Below, in pieces: positions 1-10,145 of a stretch of 64,000 nucleotides of DNA; position 1 is the first letter of the stretch; every line of letters begins with the position of its first letter. Source of the DNA: Protonemura montana (taxonomy: Eukaryota; Arthropoda; Insecta; Plecoptera; Nemouridae). The stretch lies in NCBI GenBank assembly GCA_947568835.1, contig OX387605.1, positions 11,660,418-11,724,417 of the forward strand. The letters run 5' to 3'. The notes under the pieces are model-generated. The model had not been told where the DNA came from. It did no database searches and saw only the letters and a list, made by a program, of their open reading frames with translations. A program made the translations under genes and the position numbers.

Positions 1-189
1 GAGATTCCTTATAATAAAACCCTTGGTCTATTATTGTTTAAACATAGAAAGAGAGGAGTGTCATTATTTCAACTGTACTAGATAAACTGATGTATTAGCT
101 GCCCTGACATTGTAAGGACACGACATAACACATGGAAAACCTGTCAAATCTAGTTTAAATTGCAAGTGCTTGTGATGTTTGGTGTATTT

Positions 190-367
190 TATTATTAGCC
201 TCTTGGTTCTACTCCTTGGAGATTTGTCATTATCATCAAATACACTAAAATCCTCTCAAAAATCATGTATTCAGGTAGCTCAATTGTGTTCAGGTAGCAA
301 CACACGCGATAGGTGGAGTTTGGGGTTTGAGTCCCCATTTAGGTACCAATTTTTGAGAGGGTAGTAG
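190..367 (+). repeat. tRNA-related SINE copy (family also at 33.9 kb)
   Basis: A block starting GCCTCTTGGTT at 198 matches, in reverse orientation, the block at 33880-34016. The shared text includes the stretch around ATACACTAAAATC and a tRNA-like part with GTAGCTCAA (box A-like) and GGGGTTTGAGTCCCC (box B-like). Two diverged copies 34 kb apart in opposite orientation show a dispersed repeat. The tRNA-like part is degenerate, so this is not a functional tRNA gene. Confidence 0.7.
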
Positions 368-422
368 TGTTTCTAATAACATGGAAAACCGTTTTATAAA
401 GCGACTGTATGGTTTTGGATTG

Positions 423-428
423 TTTATT
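423..428 (-). terminator. Candidate polyadenylation signal of CRAT
   Basis: TTTATT on the plus strand reads AATAAA on the minus strand, about 150 bases after the CRAT stop codon. It is the nearest canonical signal downstream. The cleavage site cannot be seen. Confidence 0.4.
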
Positions 429-574
429 ACCTTGCGTGAAATAACAGAAGATTTATCTTTTGTATGGAAGAAATGCATTGAAAACATTCAATGCCAACTT
501 CATGAGTCACCTGTGGCATTGCATTTAGATGTTTTAATTGTACCTCTCTGATGCATTGTGCAAGCAAAATTCTT

Positions 575-3500
575 CTACTTTTTCTTGGACTTATCTTTGT
601 TATCTTTCTTTGAAAGTACGAGCAAGTCGTGTATTTCTTCTAATGAAGTCGAAAGAGCTTCGTGAAACTTCTTCACATCAGTTTCGGGGCAAGATTTGAA
701 ATGTGATAGCCCAAATATGATTTCCTTCCCACGAGGGTTGTAGCAGCATGCATATCCATCAGGCACCAAGGGACCATAGCACATAAATGCATCACATTTT
801 CCCGCCACCTGCGTCAACAATACAAGTTCCAGCTATGACTTTTTTCACATATCTAAAATCATCATCCAATCAAATTAAATACTAAACTATAGATAACTGT
901 ACCTATTTATAACATATAAATGTAAGGTTATCTTTGTTTGTATAGTTTGTATTTAGCTTAATCATTAGACTTACTTAAAGTAGCTCCAAAATAGCTATGA
1001 GGATTACATGGATGAAAATAAGAAACGGCCATACCCTTGGGTAGAGGAACTATCCCAGAATTTGACTTTACAGACATTCTCTATAGAGCCTAGGACCTCC
1101 TTAATGCTCACGTGTTTGCACCTTGCAAGCAACGAGTGCGGTTGACCCATGTTAGTACCTGACTTGACGAGACTCGGAAATGTGAGCTGCGAGTGAAACC
1201 GATGTCACTGTAAAGCTTTGGAACTTCCATCTTGGCTTCAATCGCAGCCAGCTTGAGCCCCAGGAAGTGTCTGTCAACACCGAGTCCTTGTAGTGCGGAA
1301 AGTGTGTATGTTTTATGCCCTTTGATCGCTGCTGTCAAAGCCTTGATCTTGTCCTCCGACGACACGTCTTTGTTGAGCATTTTGCATGCAAAATCTGTCG
1401 ACTCAACAGAGCACGAACGAATTGTTTCCGTGCGCCCATGTAGAAACAGGCGCTGGGAAGCAGATTCGTAATGAGCACCAGGACCATTGTGAGTTCTGGA
1501 AGCCGTAATAATAATCATATAAACTTCTATGGCAGATGAAAAGTTGTTTGAGCTCATTAACAAGATGATTTTTTTTCCTGGAGAAGCTTGTCCATTAAAA
1601 ATGGATATAGGATTATTTTTCTCTTGCTTTATATAATAAAATTGGTTTGGTATTTATAAGTTAGATTTTTTAAAATATACCAGTTGTGGATAGAGCCGGC
1701 AATTTTCCCACAAACATTTTTTGTGGTATGTTTAGGATTGCTAGGTGCAAAATTAGTAATATCTGTTGACCAACATAAGTAGTAAACAATCATATCAGTG
1801 AGCTGAATCTAATATTTAATTGTGATTTTAGTTTTTATACAGTAGATTTACAGTACGAGGTTCAAAGTTCATTAAATCTTATCTTCGTCCAATATGGTGC
1901 ACCCTCGTGATTTTAGCAGTTTTTGCAGCAATTTTATTATTAAAATAATAGTCAGAAATTCAAACTTAAAACAAATTCTTTGCTCAAATATCAAATAAAA
2001 TGTAGCATTTTTTGAAATGGTATATTTGCTGCACAACAGCACTACAAAAACAGATTGAGATGTATACTTGTAGGAGCTCACCTGAAGAAGGCAAATTGTA
2101 AGGCCATCTGTATATAGCTGTCCGGGCTGAACTTCTGGCTTTTGATAAAATCCTTGCCGTAGCATTTGAATGTGAAGCATGACATACGCAGGTCATCGAC
2201 AAGGCAATCAAGGCTGGTCGAGGCAGCTTCGATTGCTGCGCAAACGTCCTCCGAGATGTTGAATTTGAGTTGTTCAGGAGGCATGTCGATTGAGCACGTT
2301 TTCTCTTTGCATTTTGATTTTCCCTTGGCCCTAGCAGACAGACAAGTAGCACACAGAATACATTGGATAGAAAACAAAAACCAATTTTAGGAGCAAGGCT
2401 GTCTGTGCATTATACCAAAATTGCTTGTATAATGTAAACAATCTAATTGCCTAATTGCCTGGGTCATTGAAAAATAGTTCTAAATTTGCCTCCCTACCAT
2501 TTTAAGTATGGACTTATCTCAATTAAAAAAGGACTATTTGAATTTTTTATCTCACTCCATGTAGCTGACGATATGGTCCATGAGGTTGGCGATGGGCGGT
2601 CCCTCAGCGGGACTGTGCTCATACGTGAGGCCAACTCCGCCCTCTGACCCCGACACGAACTGTATGGTCTTGTCGTACCAGCGGTTGCCGGCGTTTGCCT
2701 TGCTGCCTCCGCCATGCACCATCTGCAGTCCCGTGGCTGTCTGGTCGTTTACTCTTTCGCGCATTGGATTTGGTCCATCGATGCACATCAGGAAGAGCGA
2801 GGTGCGGATGGCGCAAAGCGACGCCACGTTGCACTCGTCGCCTGCAAAGTTCGACATCACTCAGAGTCCACTTGAATGAGGGCGACAACTGAAACTTAGT
2901 CCTACTGCTAGGCTCATAACCCAATAGTTACAGAATTTTTTTATTTTATTTACAACCAATTACTGCCCTTCTCTAACTATTTTAGGTAGTTGAAGACCAT
3001 GGCATGCCTCGAAAAGTGAATCATGAAGTTTTCAGAGAGACAAATGTTCTTCGAATATTATTAAACAATTTGTGTTAAGTGGTGGCTAAGTTCTGGGCCC
3101 AAAATGTTTTTATAACTGAGGAGGTGCGAAGGAATTGTCACGATTTTGGGCTTGAATAAAATAGCTTTGGGAGCAAATTTTTTTTTTCAAGAAATCATCT
3201 GAAATTTTCACGTGGTTCTTCATAATTACATGACAGTAGCTTGTAGGCTTTGCCCCATGCGTCGCGGTTGTTGGTGGTGAGAATGCCAACCGGAGGTCCC
3301 TTCTCCGGTGACATTTTCACAGCCTGCTCAAGCAGTGCTAGGATCTGCGACTCTGGCAACGGGTCCCCGCACTTGTCCAGAACACTAGTCTTGAACAGCT
3401 GAGGAAATTTGACTATAGGTGGTTGGTTCCTTCCACAAAGCATTTCATTTTTTACTGGCTGTGTCCTCGTGAGGATACATTTTTTTAAATCCTGCATACT

Positions 3501-4867
3501 GTAAAATATTTTTCATTATGTTTCCAGGCTTTATGGCTTTATTATGTTAGTATTAAAGTAAAAATGTATGCTAAGAAATTACAATAATATATAATGTAGC
3601 ACTGTAAATAGTTTTTTTTTTGCTAAATAAACGACTTCAAACAAAACAAAGTATGCCTATACATATCATCATTCTGCAATGCCTTAGTAATAAAAGCCTC
3701 AAACTTAATTCTAGAGTTTGGCTAAGTCTTTCGTGTTCACTGTGTGTTGTTGCTCACGTGGTTGTTGTGTGCGATGATTATGTGACTCGCTGGATCTTTG
3801 GGGTCGAGGTACGATAACTCGTCAACCTTCTCTCCGGGGTTGCGGCATGTGCCAAAAACCTTGTAATACTGCGACATATCCAGTGGCTGTTTTCCCATGA
3901 ACTCGAGAGGGATCTTTTTCCTGTTTTGGAGAGTAAGCCCAAATTAACTGTCCCAACCTAATGGAACCCAACCTAATGTAAAATGTATGAATATCTAGCT
4001 ACTAATGAAAAATAATAATATCTGAAACATAAGGAATTGATTTTAATGATTTAATATAATCATATATATGTCAGTTTTATTTTGCAAAAGACAACCGTTT
4101 CTCGTTGTAGGCTTAACAAATTAAATCATTTTATATTTGATGGTATTAAGGTGCAGTAAGTGCACCTAATAGAATAGTATTGATGATGGATGTCATGGTA
4201 GTTTTATTATTCTGGCTCACGTGTCAACCAGCTTCTTGTATTGAAGTGCACCAAAAATCATCTGTGCTGCATATTCCAGTTGATCAGAAGAACTGCAGAA
4301 CTTTTGTAGAGGAAACACAAGCCCAGGACTCGAGTGAACAACAACAGTTGATCGAAACCCAAGGTATGCCGTATTCAACCACCAATCTAACAGCTATAAA
4401 AAAAAATATATATATCTATATATATATATATATGTTACCTTGTATATAATACCTTGTAGCCGTGTATGTTGAAGATGAAATTTAATCATACCTACCCAAT
4501 TTTCATGACATTTAGCTCTCTCCTCTAAAAGTCCTTGCAGCTTTTCTCCTACTCCTCCTTTTGCACCAAATTCTTCTACAGCTTTCTTGGTGGTTTCAAA
4601 CTCTGCTTCACTCAGAAGAGGCTTTACAGATGTTACAAATTTTGCCAATGTGTCAGCAAGTGGAGGAACAGGTTGGCGTAGAAGTTCCACCTTAGCTTCA
4701 GGTTTGCCTGAACCCTTATCTGCCTTCTTTTCAACTTTTTTCGTCGCAAATGTGGCATTAAAAAAGAGGTTTGTAAATCGAACATTCCGATTGGAAAGCA
4801 ACACCACATTTTTCCCAGAGATTATTGTTTTATGTGCAGGGCTTATAACATGCCAAATTTTCGACAT
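575..4867 (-). CDS. CRAT: Carnitine O-acetyltransferase, 8 exons
   Basis: Transfers acetyl groups between CoA and carnitine, buffering acetyl-CoA in mitochondria or peroxisomes. Coding exons (minus): 4867-4492, 4386-4221, 3920-3758, 3398 to 3212 or 3230, 2841-2556, 2330-2082, 1495-1159, 808-575. The phases join into one frame of 665 or 659 aa (human about 626), depending on the donor of exon 4. Family marks: PVPPLADTL near the N-terminus, a WWLNTAYL block, PLEFMGKQPLDMSQYYK, GILTTNNRDAW, the catalytic His in YEHSPAEGPP (about residue 370), KDFIKSQKFSPDSYIQMALQ, YESASQRLFLHGRTETIRS, SSSQV and YGPLVPDGYACCYNP. The first 40 residues look like a mitochondrial presequence (basic, few acids). The C-terminus ends in lysines with no SKL/AKL-type peroxisomal signal. 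Choline acetyltransferase or CPT is less likely given the overall match to CRAT. Confidence 0.94.
4405..4435. repeat. (TA)n microsatellite in CRAT intron 1
   Basis: An almost pure TA run with one interruption, lying between CRAT exons 1 and 2, about 20 bases upstream of the exon 2 acceptor as read on the minus strand. Confidence 0.9.
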
Positions 4868-6180
4868 CGTGTAGGTAGGAAATGCACCTACCTGAAACTA
4901 CTGCAATTCACAGAAATATCACTCCAATTATCAAAGTCGAGCTGTAAGAAGATGAAGAATTGGCCGTAATAATAATTTGACACATAAAAAACAATGAATA
5001 ATTAAGGATCCAAGGGGCCGCATTTTATGTGCCAATCTGTATTTGTATCTACATGTTCTAAAAAGCCGTCACAAAACAAAATCATGCCTAGGATTGTGAG
5101 GGGGGGGGGGGGGGCACAAGTGCGTTATTGTTTACCTACTGTCTTTCATTTTGTACAATACATGATTTATTGACAATCATGTGAACATACAGCGTACATA
5201 GCCTTTATGGTTAAACCGTGGTAGACCAAGAACTAAAATAAGATCTGTAAACACTGATAAACCTTGATGTATTTGTGTGAAAATGAAGGAGGGTTACCTC
5301 ATTGAATTTTTCACAGAAGATAGAGTACGTGACAAGCTATCGATCTGTGAGTCTTAATTTTTGGCCCAGCCCTGGACAAAAACGGCTAACATTTACAAAA
5401 AATTTGAATTTTTCTTGAATTTTTTAAATTCTGCAGAATTTTTAGCCTTCTCGAATATTTCATAAAATGTAAACAATTCCTGTGTGCTTAAAATGGCTGG
5501 CAGGAATGATCGTTGTAGAGGGAATTCTTTCAGCTAATTCCAGCTATTTTTTTTAATACATTCATTCCAGTTTAATACTTGTACATCTAGTTTATGATGG
5601 GGTCGTCCTTTGCTAACCAAGTATATGTTATTTCCCTCCATCTGTCGATTTGACTCGATGGCAGGTTGAATTGGTCACTTCTCCGTCTTCAACATTTGAC
5701 CGTACCGAGTTCGGATACCTACCAGCCAGTCCGTATTTTGTTCTTCATAAATTGGAGACGTGACTGAATTATTATTGACAATTTTCATCAGGTGTTTAGC
5801 AGTGGGGTGTGGTGGGGCTAGATCTTAGTTATGCTCTTTAAAAAAACTTAGCCTATATAATAGGTAAAGTTTCTTTTTATTGCTGCAGGGCAATGCCAGT
5901 GTCTCCCACGCGATCCTACCCAAAACGGCGCCAGCCGATGACTGACTCAGACTGCATGCGGCAAGCTACCTTGTGGCGCCAGAGGAATTCTAAGCAAGAG
6001 CGGGAAGCTATTAAAATCATCTCACATTTGTGCGTTGGCTGCTTGACTACAAAACCTATAATATTTTTGTGGACAGGATGGTATTGAGGGGTTTCCTGAC
6101 ATTTCGATTAAAACAACGGCGGGGGTCTGTGTCAGGATAGCAGTACTCGGATCAAACCAAGCCAGTGTGATGACGAGCAT
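4868..6180. other. Upstream region of CRAT, no recognised gene
   Basis: AT-rich sequence with a run of G at 5101-5116. It should contain the CRAT promoter and 5' untranslated region, but I see no clear TATA box or start element. A short open frame at 5893-6087 follows an acceptor-like CTGCAG, but its protein is not recognised and has low complexity, so it is not called as a gene. Confidence 0.5.
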
Positions 6181-6184
6181 CTGG

Positions 6185-6212
6185 CAGCGGCGGCGGCGGC
6201 GGCGGCGGCGGT
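6185..6212. repeat. (CGG)n microsatellite
   Basis: About nine tandem GGC triplets, immediately upstream of a series of tRNA-like repeat heads. Confidence 0.95.
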
Positions 6213-6423
6213 TGTTTTCAACTACACGTGGTCATGTTGGTACTGGCAAAGACTCTTATATGAGTCGACCATTTTCGGGACACCAGTTTCGAAACCCGGC
6301 GCCACCACTGAACGGCAATTGTTCTGCTAGATGAAAGTTCTGGGAGTTTTGAGTAATCGAAAATATAAAACTCGGAAAATATCTTCAATGCTGCAGATTC
6401 GGATTCTGCGTTCGAAGTAGGTA

Positions 6424-6498
6424 ATTCGAGCGGTGAGGCCGTCCGGTTGATGTGGTCCACGATCGAATCCCGGCCAAGTAATTAAAGTTTTTTTTTTT
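6424..6498 (+). repeat. tRNA-like SINE head or pseudogene with T-rich end
   Basis: Contains box-A-like GAGCGGTGAGGCCG and box-B-like GATCGAATCCC at tRNA-like spacing, followed by an oligo-T run that could end Pol III transcription. No complete cloverleaf is evident, so a repeat or pseudogene is more likely than a tRNA gene. Confidence 0.5.
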
Positions 6499-6884
6499 TA
6501 CATCATTCGTATAAATATTTATCTAGTACATTTGATATCCAACAGATCGCGCTGGGGGTCACTGTGCGTCTTAACACAACTGCGTGTTCGGTGAAACTTA
6601 ACAAATAAATTTAAATAGGGGACTGTGATGAAGCATAGGTCTTAAACTGCCGTTCCTCTAGTCAGCCTGTAAAGCTTGTTGCAAATGGTGAAAGCCCATA
6701 TTTTTTAGTTGTCGAGTGCTCCTGCACTGCTAAAAATTTAAAGAGAGAAAACCACGGACTACCCGTGCTAAAACTAACTAAACAGAAGGTGCGGTCGATG
6801 TCATGTAGCGACACAGTAAGCTGGGTTTTCAAACAAGAAATTCAAATAGGTGCATCTTTTTCGGCAATCTATGAACGTCTGCGT

Positions 6885-6965
6885 GGCACGATGGTATAGT
6901 CGCTGCTTCGGTAACATCGAAGATACACGCGCTACCTGGATCGAATCAACTCGACGGAGGAACAC
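6885..6965 (+). repeat. Degenerate tRNA-like repeat
   Basis: GGCACGATGGTATAGTCGC resembles a D-arm and box A, and GGATCGAATC resembles box B about 45 bases later. The acceptor stem does not pair well, so this is probably a SINE fragment. Confidence 0.4.
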
Positions 6966-7051
6966 TTTTACCGTTGGAATACGACATCCACCACCCACCT
7001 TTGGTAGCTGGAGTCAGGAGACGTAAATAACTCAAAAATGCAGACGAAGAC

Positions 7052-7140
7052 GTACGTCTGCTTGCTCATGCGGTTAAAAGCATCTAATTCATGCAATCAT
7101 ATCATCATAGGATTCATGAAATTCTGGGTTCGAATCACGT
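7052..7140 (+). repeat. Degenerate tRNA-like repeat
   Basis: GCGGTTAAAAGCATC (box-A-like) and a good box B, GGGTTCGAATC. The long insert between the boxes and the poor stems argue against a functional tRNA. Confidence 0.4.
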
Positions 7141-7199
7141 ATATGCGGCGACGCAGTTTCACACTTTTGCCATTTTTTGGGCGTATGTTTTAGACAGTA

Positions 7200-7254
7200 G
7201 CAAAATTGCCGGGCGCTCCTGGCGCTTCGCGCCAGTCGCACCCGCCAATTTTGC
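7200..7254. repeat. Strong nested stem-loop
   Basis: GCAAAATTGCCGGGCG pairs imperfectly with CACCCGCCAATTTTGC. Inside it lies a perfect short hairpin, TGGCGC-TTC-GCGCCA. The local GC content is far above the surroundings. Its identity is unknown; it is probably part of a repeat. Confidence 0.7.
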
Positions 7255-7439
7255 GGGCCGTTCCCACGACCCCAAACCCCACCTATACCCCGTGTGCAGC
7301 TCCTAAGTCTAGCATCAAGTATATGGGAATGGGAACTAGAGTTAAGTACAAAATCAGAGCCACCTGTTGGCAGAAGTTAATACTACACCCTGGATTTTAA
7401 ATCATTTTTCATTTTTGGTCAAGCGTTTTCTAGTTCGAT

Positions 7440-7522
7440 GGTTAGAAACCAAAAACCAGCTACGCCGGGAATCGAACGCATTGCACGCACGACACGAAGC
7501 ACAGCGCTTACCACAGAGCTAC
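7440..7522 (-). repeat. tRNA-like SINE head, minus strand
   Basis: On the minus strand, TAGCTCTGTGGTAAGCGC (box A) and GCGTTCGATTCCCGGC (box B) lie at tRNA-like spacing. The variable part is long, and no acceptor stem with terminator was found. Confidence 0.5.
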
Positions 7523-7914
7523 GCTCTACGGTTATGAAGCATGGGAAATAAACCAACTTAACTGCTAACGATATAATTCCCGCCCGAAGTAACCAACATC
7601 TCTCCTAATTACCAACATGCTTATCTTCTTATATTATTATTATTTTTTTATTTGTGGTGTTTAACGACGCACTGTTTTGACATCTGGCCATGCGGTACTG
7701 GTCTAATGGCGTCGGTGAATGAGTAGATGATATCACGATGTAATCCTCGTGATTACTCTAATTTCACCACCACATCCATGCAATCATAGATTGCATTCTT
7801 GCTGAGCCTGTACACAGGCCGAATTCCCGAACACGATGGTTAGCTACCCTGAACTTCATAAACATAGGTATCACCACGGCCACCGGCCACCCTTGACTTT
7901 CTACACTCACAAGC

Positions 7915-8898
7915 ATTTAACGTCATAGCAGCTGAGAACCACTTTTAACGTGACGACCGGAGTGCACCAGGTGATCTCTTGTTAACTTAAGAAGGGTTGT
8001 TTTCCGATTCAACAATTTCCAATGCACGTGTTCACACACGTGGTCGACTGCAGCCGAACACTTGCCAGTATATAAAGTCCTGTTTTTGATGGCATACCAG
8101 CCAGAGTAGCCAGTACGACGCCAGTAAGAAGACCTCCACGTTCGTCGTCGTCGAATAATAACATTTTGTAAAATCACGGAGTTGGACTAGACTTGATCAG
8201 GACTGGACTGTTATGGGTACACCAGCCAACGTTTAGACTTGCAATTCTGACTGTTCTAAGTACACCGAATTCTTAGCTCCCTGTTCTGATTGTTATAAGT
8301 ACACAGAACTCCTAGATTCCGTTCTGATTGTTATAAGTATACACAGGACCTTAACTTCTCGTTCTGACTGTTATAAGTACACAGAACTATTCCTCCCCGT
8401 TCTGATTGTTATAAGTACACAGAACTCTGAGCTCCCCGTTAATTTCTCGTGCTGATTGTTATAAGTACACAGCACGCTTGAAATCCCGTTCTGATTGTTA
8501 TAAGTACACAGAACCTTATTCAATTTGCCAATTTCCCAACAAGTCTAGTTTACTCCGCTTTCCAACTAAAGTCTGATTTTAAACTGAGCAAGTGCGACGC
8601 TGCAAGAATCCATTCCCCGAGTTACTTTATAATAATATATACTTGTAAAATCTCAGGTATACATTCAGTGATTGTCTGTAACCACTTTTATACATCTCTT
8701 CATTTATTTACTACAGTGTCATTTACTACACTTATGATCTGTTCCAATTTTTCATTACCCATGTTTCTCAATAAAATCCATTTATAAATTCCACGTAACG
8801 TTTGTAATTCACTGTAAAAATTAGGATACCGCCCGTCGAACCCTCGTTTTGCTTTCCTCCGAACTTTCGGTTTTCATTGAAATATCTAGGGAAAACCC
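7915..8898. repeat. LTR-like dispersed repeat, copy A (with hairpin array)
   Basis: Homologous along most of its length to 9530-10145, except for the expanded array at 8243-8514. Shared landmarks, in order: GTGATCTC-TGTTAACT, a CACACACGTGG block, a TATA-like element (TATATAAAG at about 8072; TTATAAAA in copy B), TTCCAATTTTTCAT, an AATAAAAT signal, then GATACCGCCCGTCGAAC and CTTTCCTCCGAACTTTCGG. TATA box plus polyA signal resembles an LTR, but no TG..CA ends, target duplication or coding sequence were seen. The class is inferred. Confidence 0.7.
8243..8514. repeat. Seven-unit hairpin array with covarying stems
   Basis: Units at 8243-8271, 8283-8309, 8321-8349, 8361-8387, 8399-8425, 8449-8475 and 8488-8514. 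The typical unit is GTTCTG, a 15-base loop (ATTGTTATAAGTACA) and CAGAAC. One unit has GTGCTG with CAGCAC, another ATTCTG with CCGAAT, and another a G-T wobble (CAGGAC). Both arms therefore change together, keeping the 6-bp stem while the loop stays conserved. Spacers of 11-23 bases vary freely. Confidence 0.9.
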
Positions 8899-9265
8899 AT
8901 GATAATGATAATAAGAATGATGATTAACTAAACCTAGCCTAGAAGGAAGTAGGGGAAACCCGGTGCAGGCACGTAGCCTACTCCTGGCGAAGAGCACCAT
9001 GGGGACCACCGGCTTAACGTCCCTTCCGAAGGACGGTACAACTCGAACAGCAGAATTCCTCCACAAATCCATGCTGTCGAGAGGTTGATAAGCAATTGGC
9101 GAATGAAGTTGCTGAACTATTTTGCACCCCTCCAACCTTTCTCCCAAACTGAACTGGTATGTGTCTGATGGTCACCCATCCAATACCTGACTCAGCGCAA
9201 TGTTGCTTAAATTAGGTGATCTAATGAGAACCGGTGTTTCCAACACGCCAAACCGTTCGGTGCTT
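8899..9265 (-). repeat. 5S rRNA-derived SINE (SINE3-like)
   Basis: On the minus strand, 9262-9160 closely resembles 5S rRNA: CACCGGTTCTC, GATCACC, TTAAGCAACATTG and the box C text TTGGATGGGTGACC, in the right order and spacing. A body of about 260 bases with GGACGTTAAGCCG and GCCTGCACCGGGTTTCC follows, then a tail of ATT/ATC-type repeats at 8899-8925. This 5S-head, body and short-repeat-tail layout is that of SINE3-type elements. The tail abuts the end of repeat copy A. Confidence 0.8.
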
Positions 9266-9283
9266 TTCTTCTTCATAGTTCAT

Positions 9284-9370
9284 CTGCTGTCGAGGTCTAG
9301 TGGTTTAGGTGTCCGATTGCAGTATGTTAAGACCTGTGTTCGATTCCCACCGTCTTTCGCTTTTTTTTCT
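9284..9370 (+). repeat. tRNA-like element followed by oligo-T
   Basis: AGGTCTAGTGGTTTAGGTG (box-A-like) and TGTTCGATTCCCACC (box-B-like), then TTTTTTTT. A tRNA pseudogene or SINE head; acceptor-stem pairing is imperfect. Confidence 0.5.
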
Positions 9371-9529
9371 TCGTAACAAGTAGTATGGCCAAATATCTGA
9401 ACGCCATCAAGCGAATAGAAAATTCCAGTAACAGCGCCGAGATAGAGGGATTTGTCGTAGCATTAGCATTAAAAAACATCAACTGCATTTAACTTAATCA
9501 CTTTTACCGTCACTAGCATCTAACATCAT

Positions 9530-10145
9530 ATCTGTGAACTGTCATGTTTAAAACCACGTCGTGGATTCCAGGATGCATCAAGTGATCTCATGTTAACTAA
9601 ATAAGAGTTGTCTTCTGACTCAACATTGCACACACGTGGACGACTTTTGCAGCAGCACGTGTCATTATAAAAAGTTGATGTACGTGTCACACATAGACAT
9701 TTCATCTTTAGACTAGACGTGATCACGCTTGGATTATTATCGATATACAGAAATTTGTTCAACTTGCCATTTTTTCACTAAGTCAAGTATTCTTTGCTGT
9801 CAAACTAAAATCTTATTTCAATCTGTGCAAGTGCAGTGTTGCATAAGTCCATTCCACTGGTGAGCCGTATTTCTATTATTATATTTACTTGTAAAAATCT
9901 CAATTCTCAATTCATTGATTGTCCGTAACTTCTTTTATATTTCCTTTCATATATTTATTAAAGTGTCATTCACTAAAATTATCACGTGTTCCAATTTTTC
10001 ATCAACTCTATTTCTAAATAAAATACATTTATAATTTCAATATGTAACGTGAGTAATTCAGTTACAATCGGGATACCGCCCGTCGAACTCTCGTATTGCT
10101 TTCCTCCGAACTTTCGGTTTTCATTGAAATAACTAGCGAAAACCC
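9530..10145. repeat. LTR-like dispersed repeat, copy B (contracted)
   Basis: Diverged copy of 7915-8898 in the same orientation. At the site of copy A's hairpin array it has one degenerate unit (about 9731-9755, ending ATACAGAAAT). The end block GATACCGCCCGTCGAAC and CTTTCCTCCGAACTTTCGG is nearly identical in both copies. Confidence 0.75.

Noticed and set aside
4180-4449. Plus-strand 89-codon open frame
   Set aside because: It is antisense to CRAT exon 2 (4221-4386), whose translation matches the family (WWLNTAYL, SSPGLVFPL), and then runs into a TA microsatellite.
8243-8514. CRISPR-like array
   Set aside because: The context is a eukaryotic genome. Repeats are short hairpins with irregular spacers and no cas genes, and they lie inside a dispersed repeat with a second copy at 9.5 kb.
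9160-9262. Functional 5S rRNA gene
   Set aside because: The 5S-like part has many substitutions in helices and loops and continues into a SINE body with a repeat tail instead of a T-run terminator.
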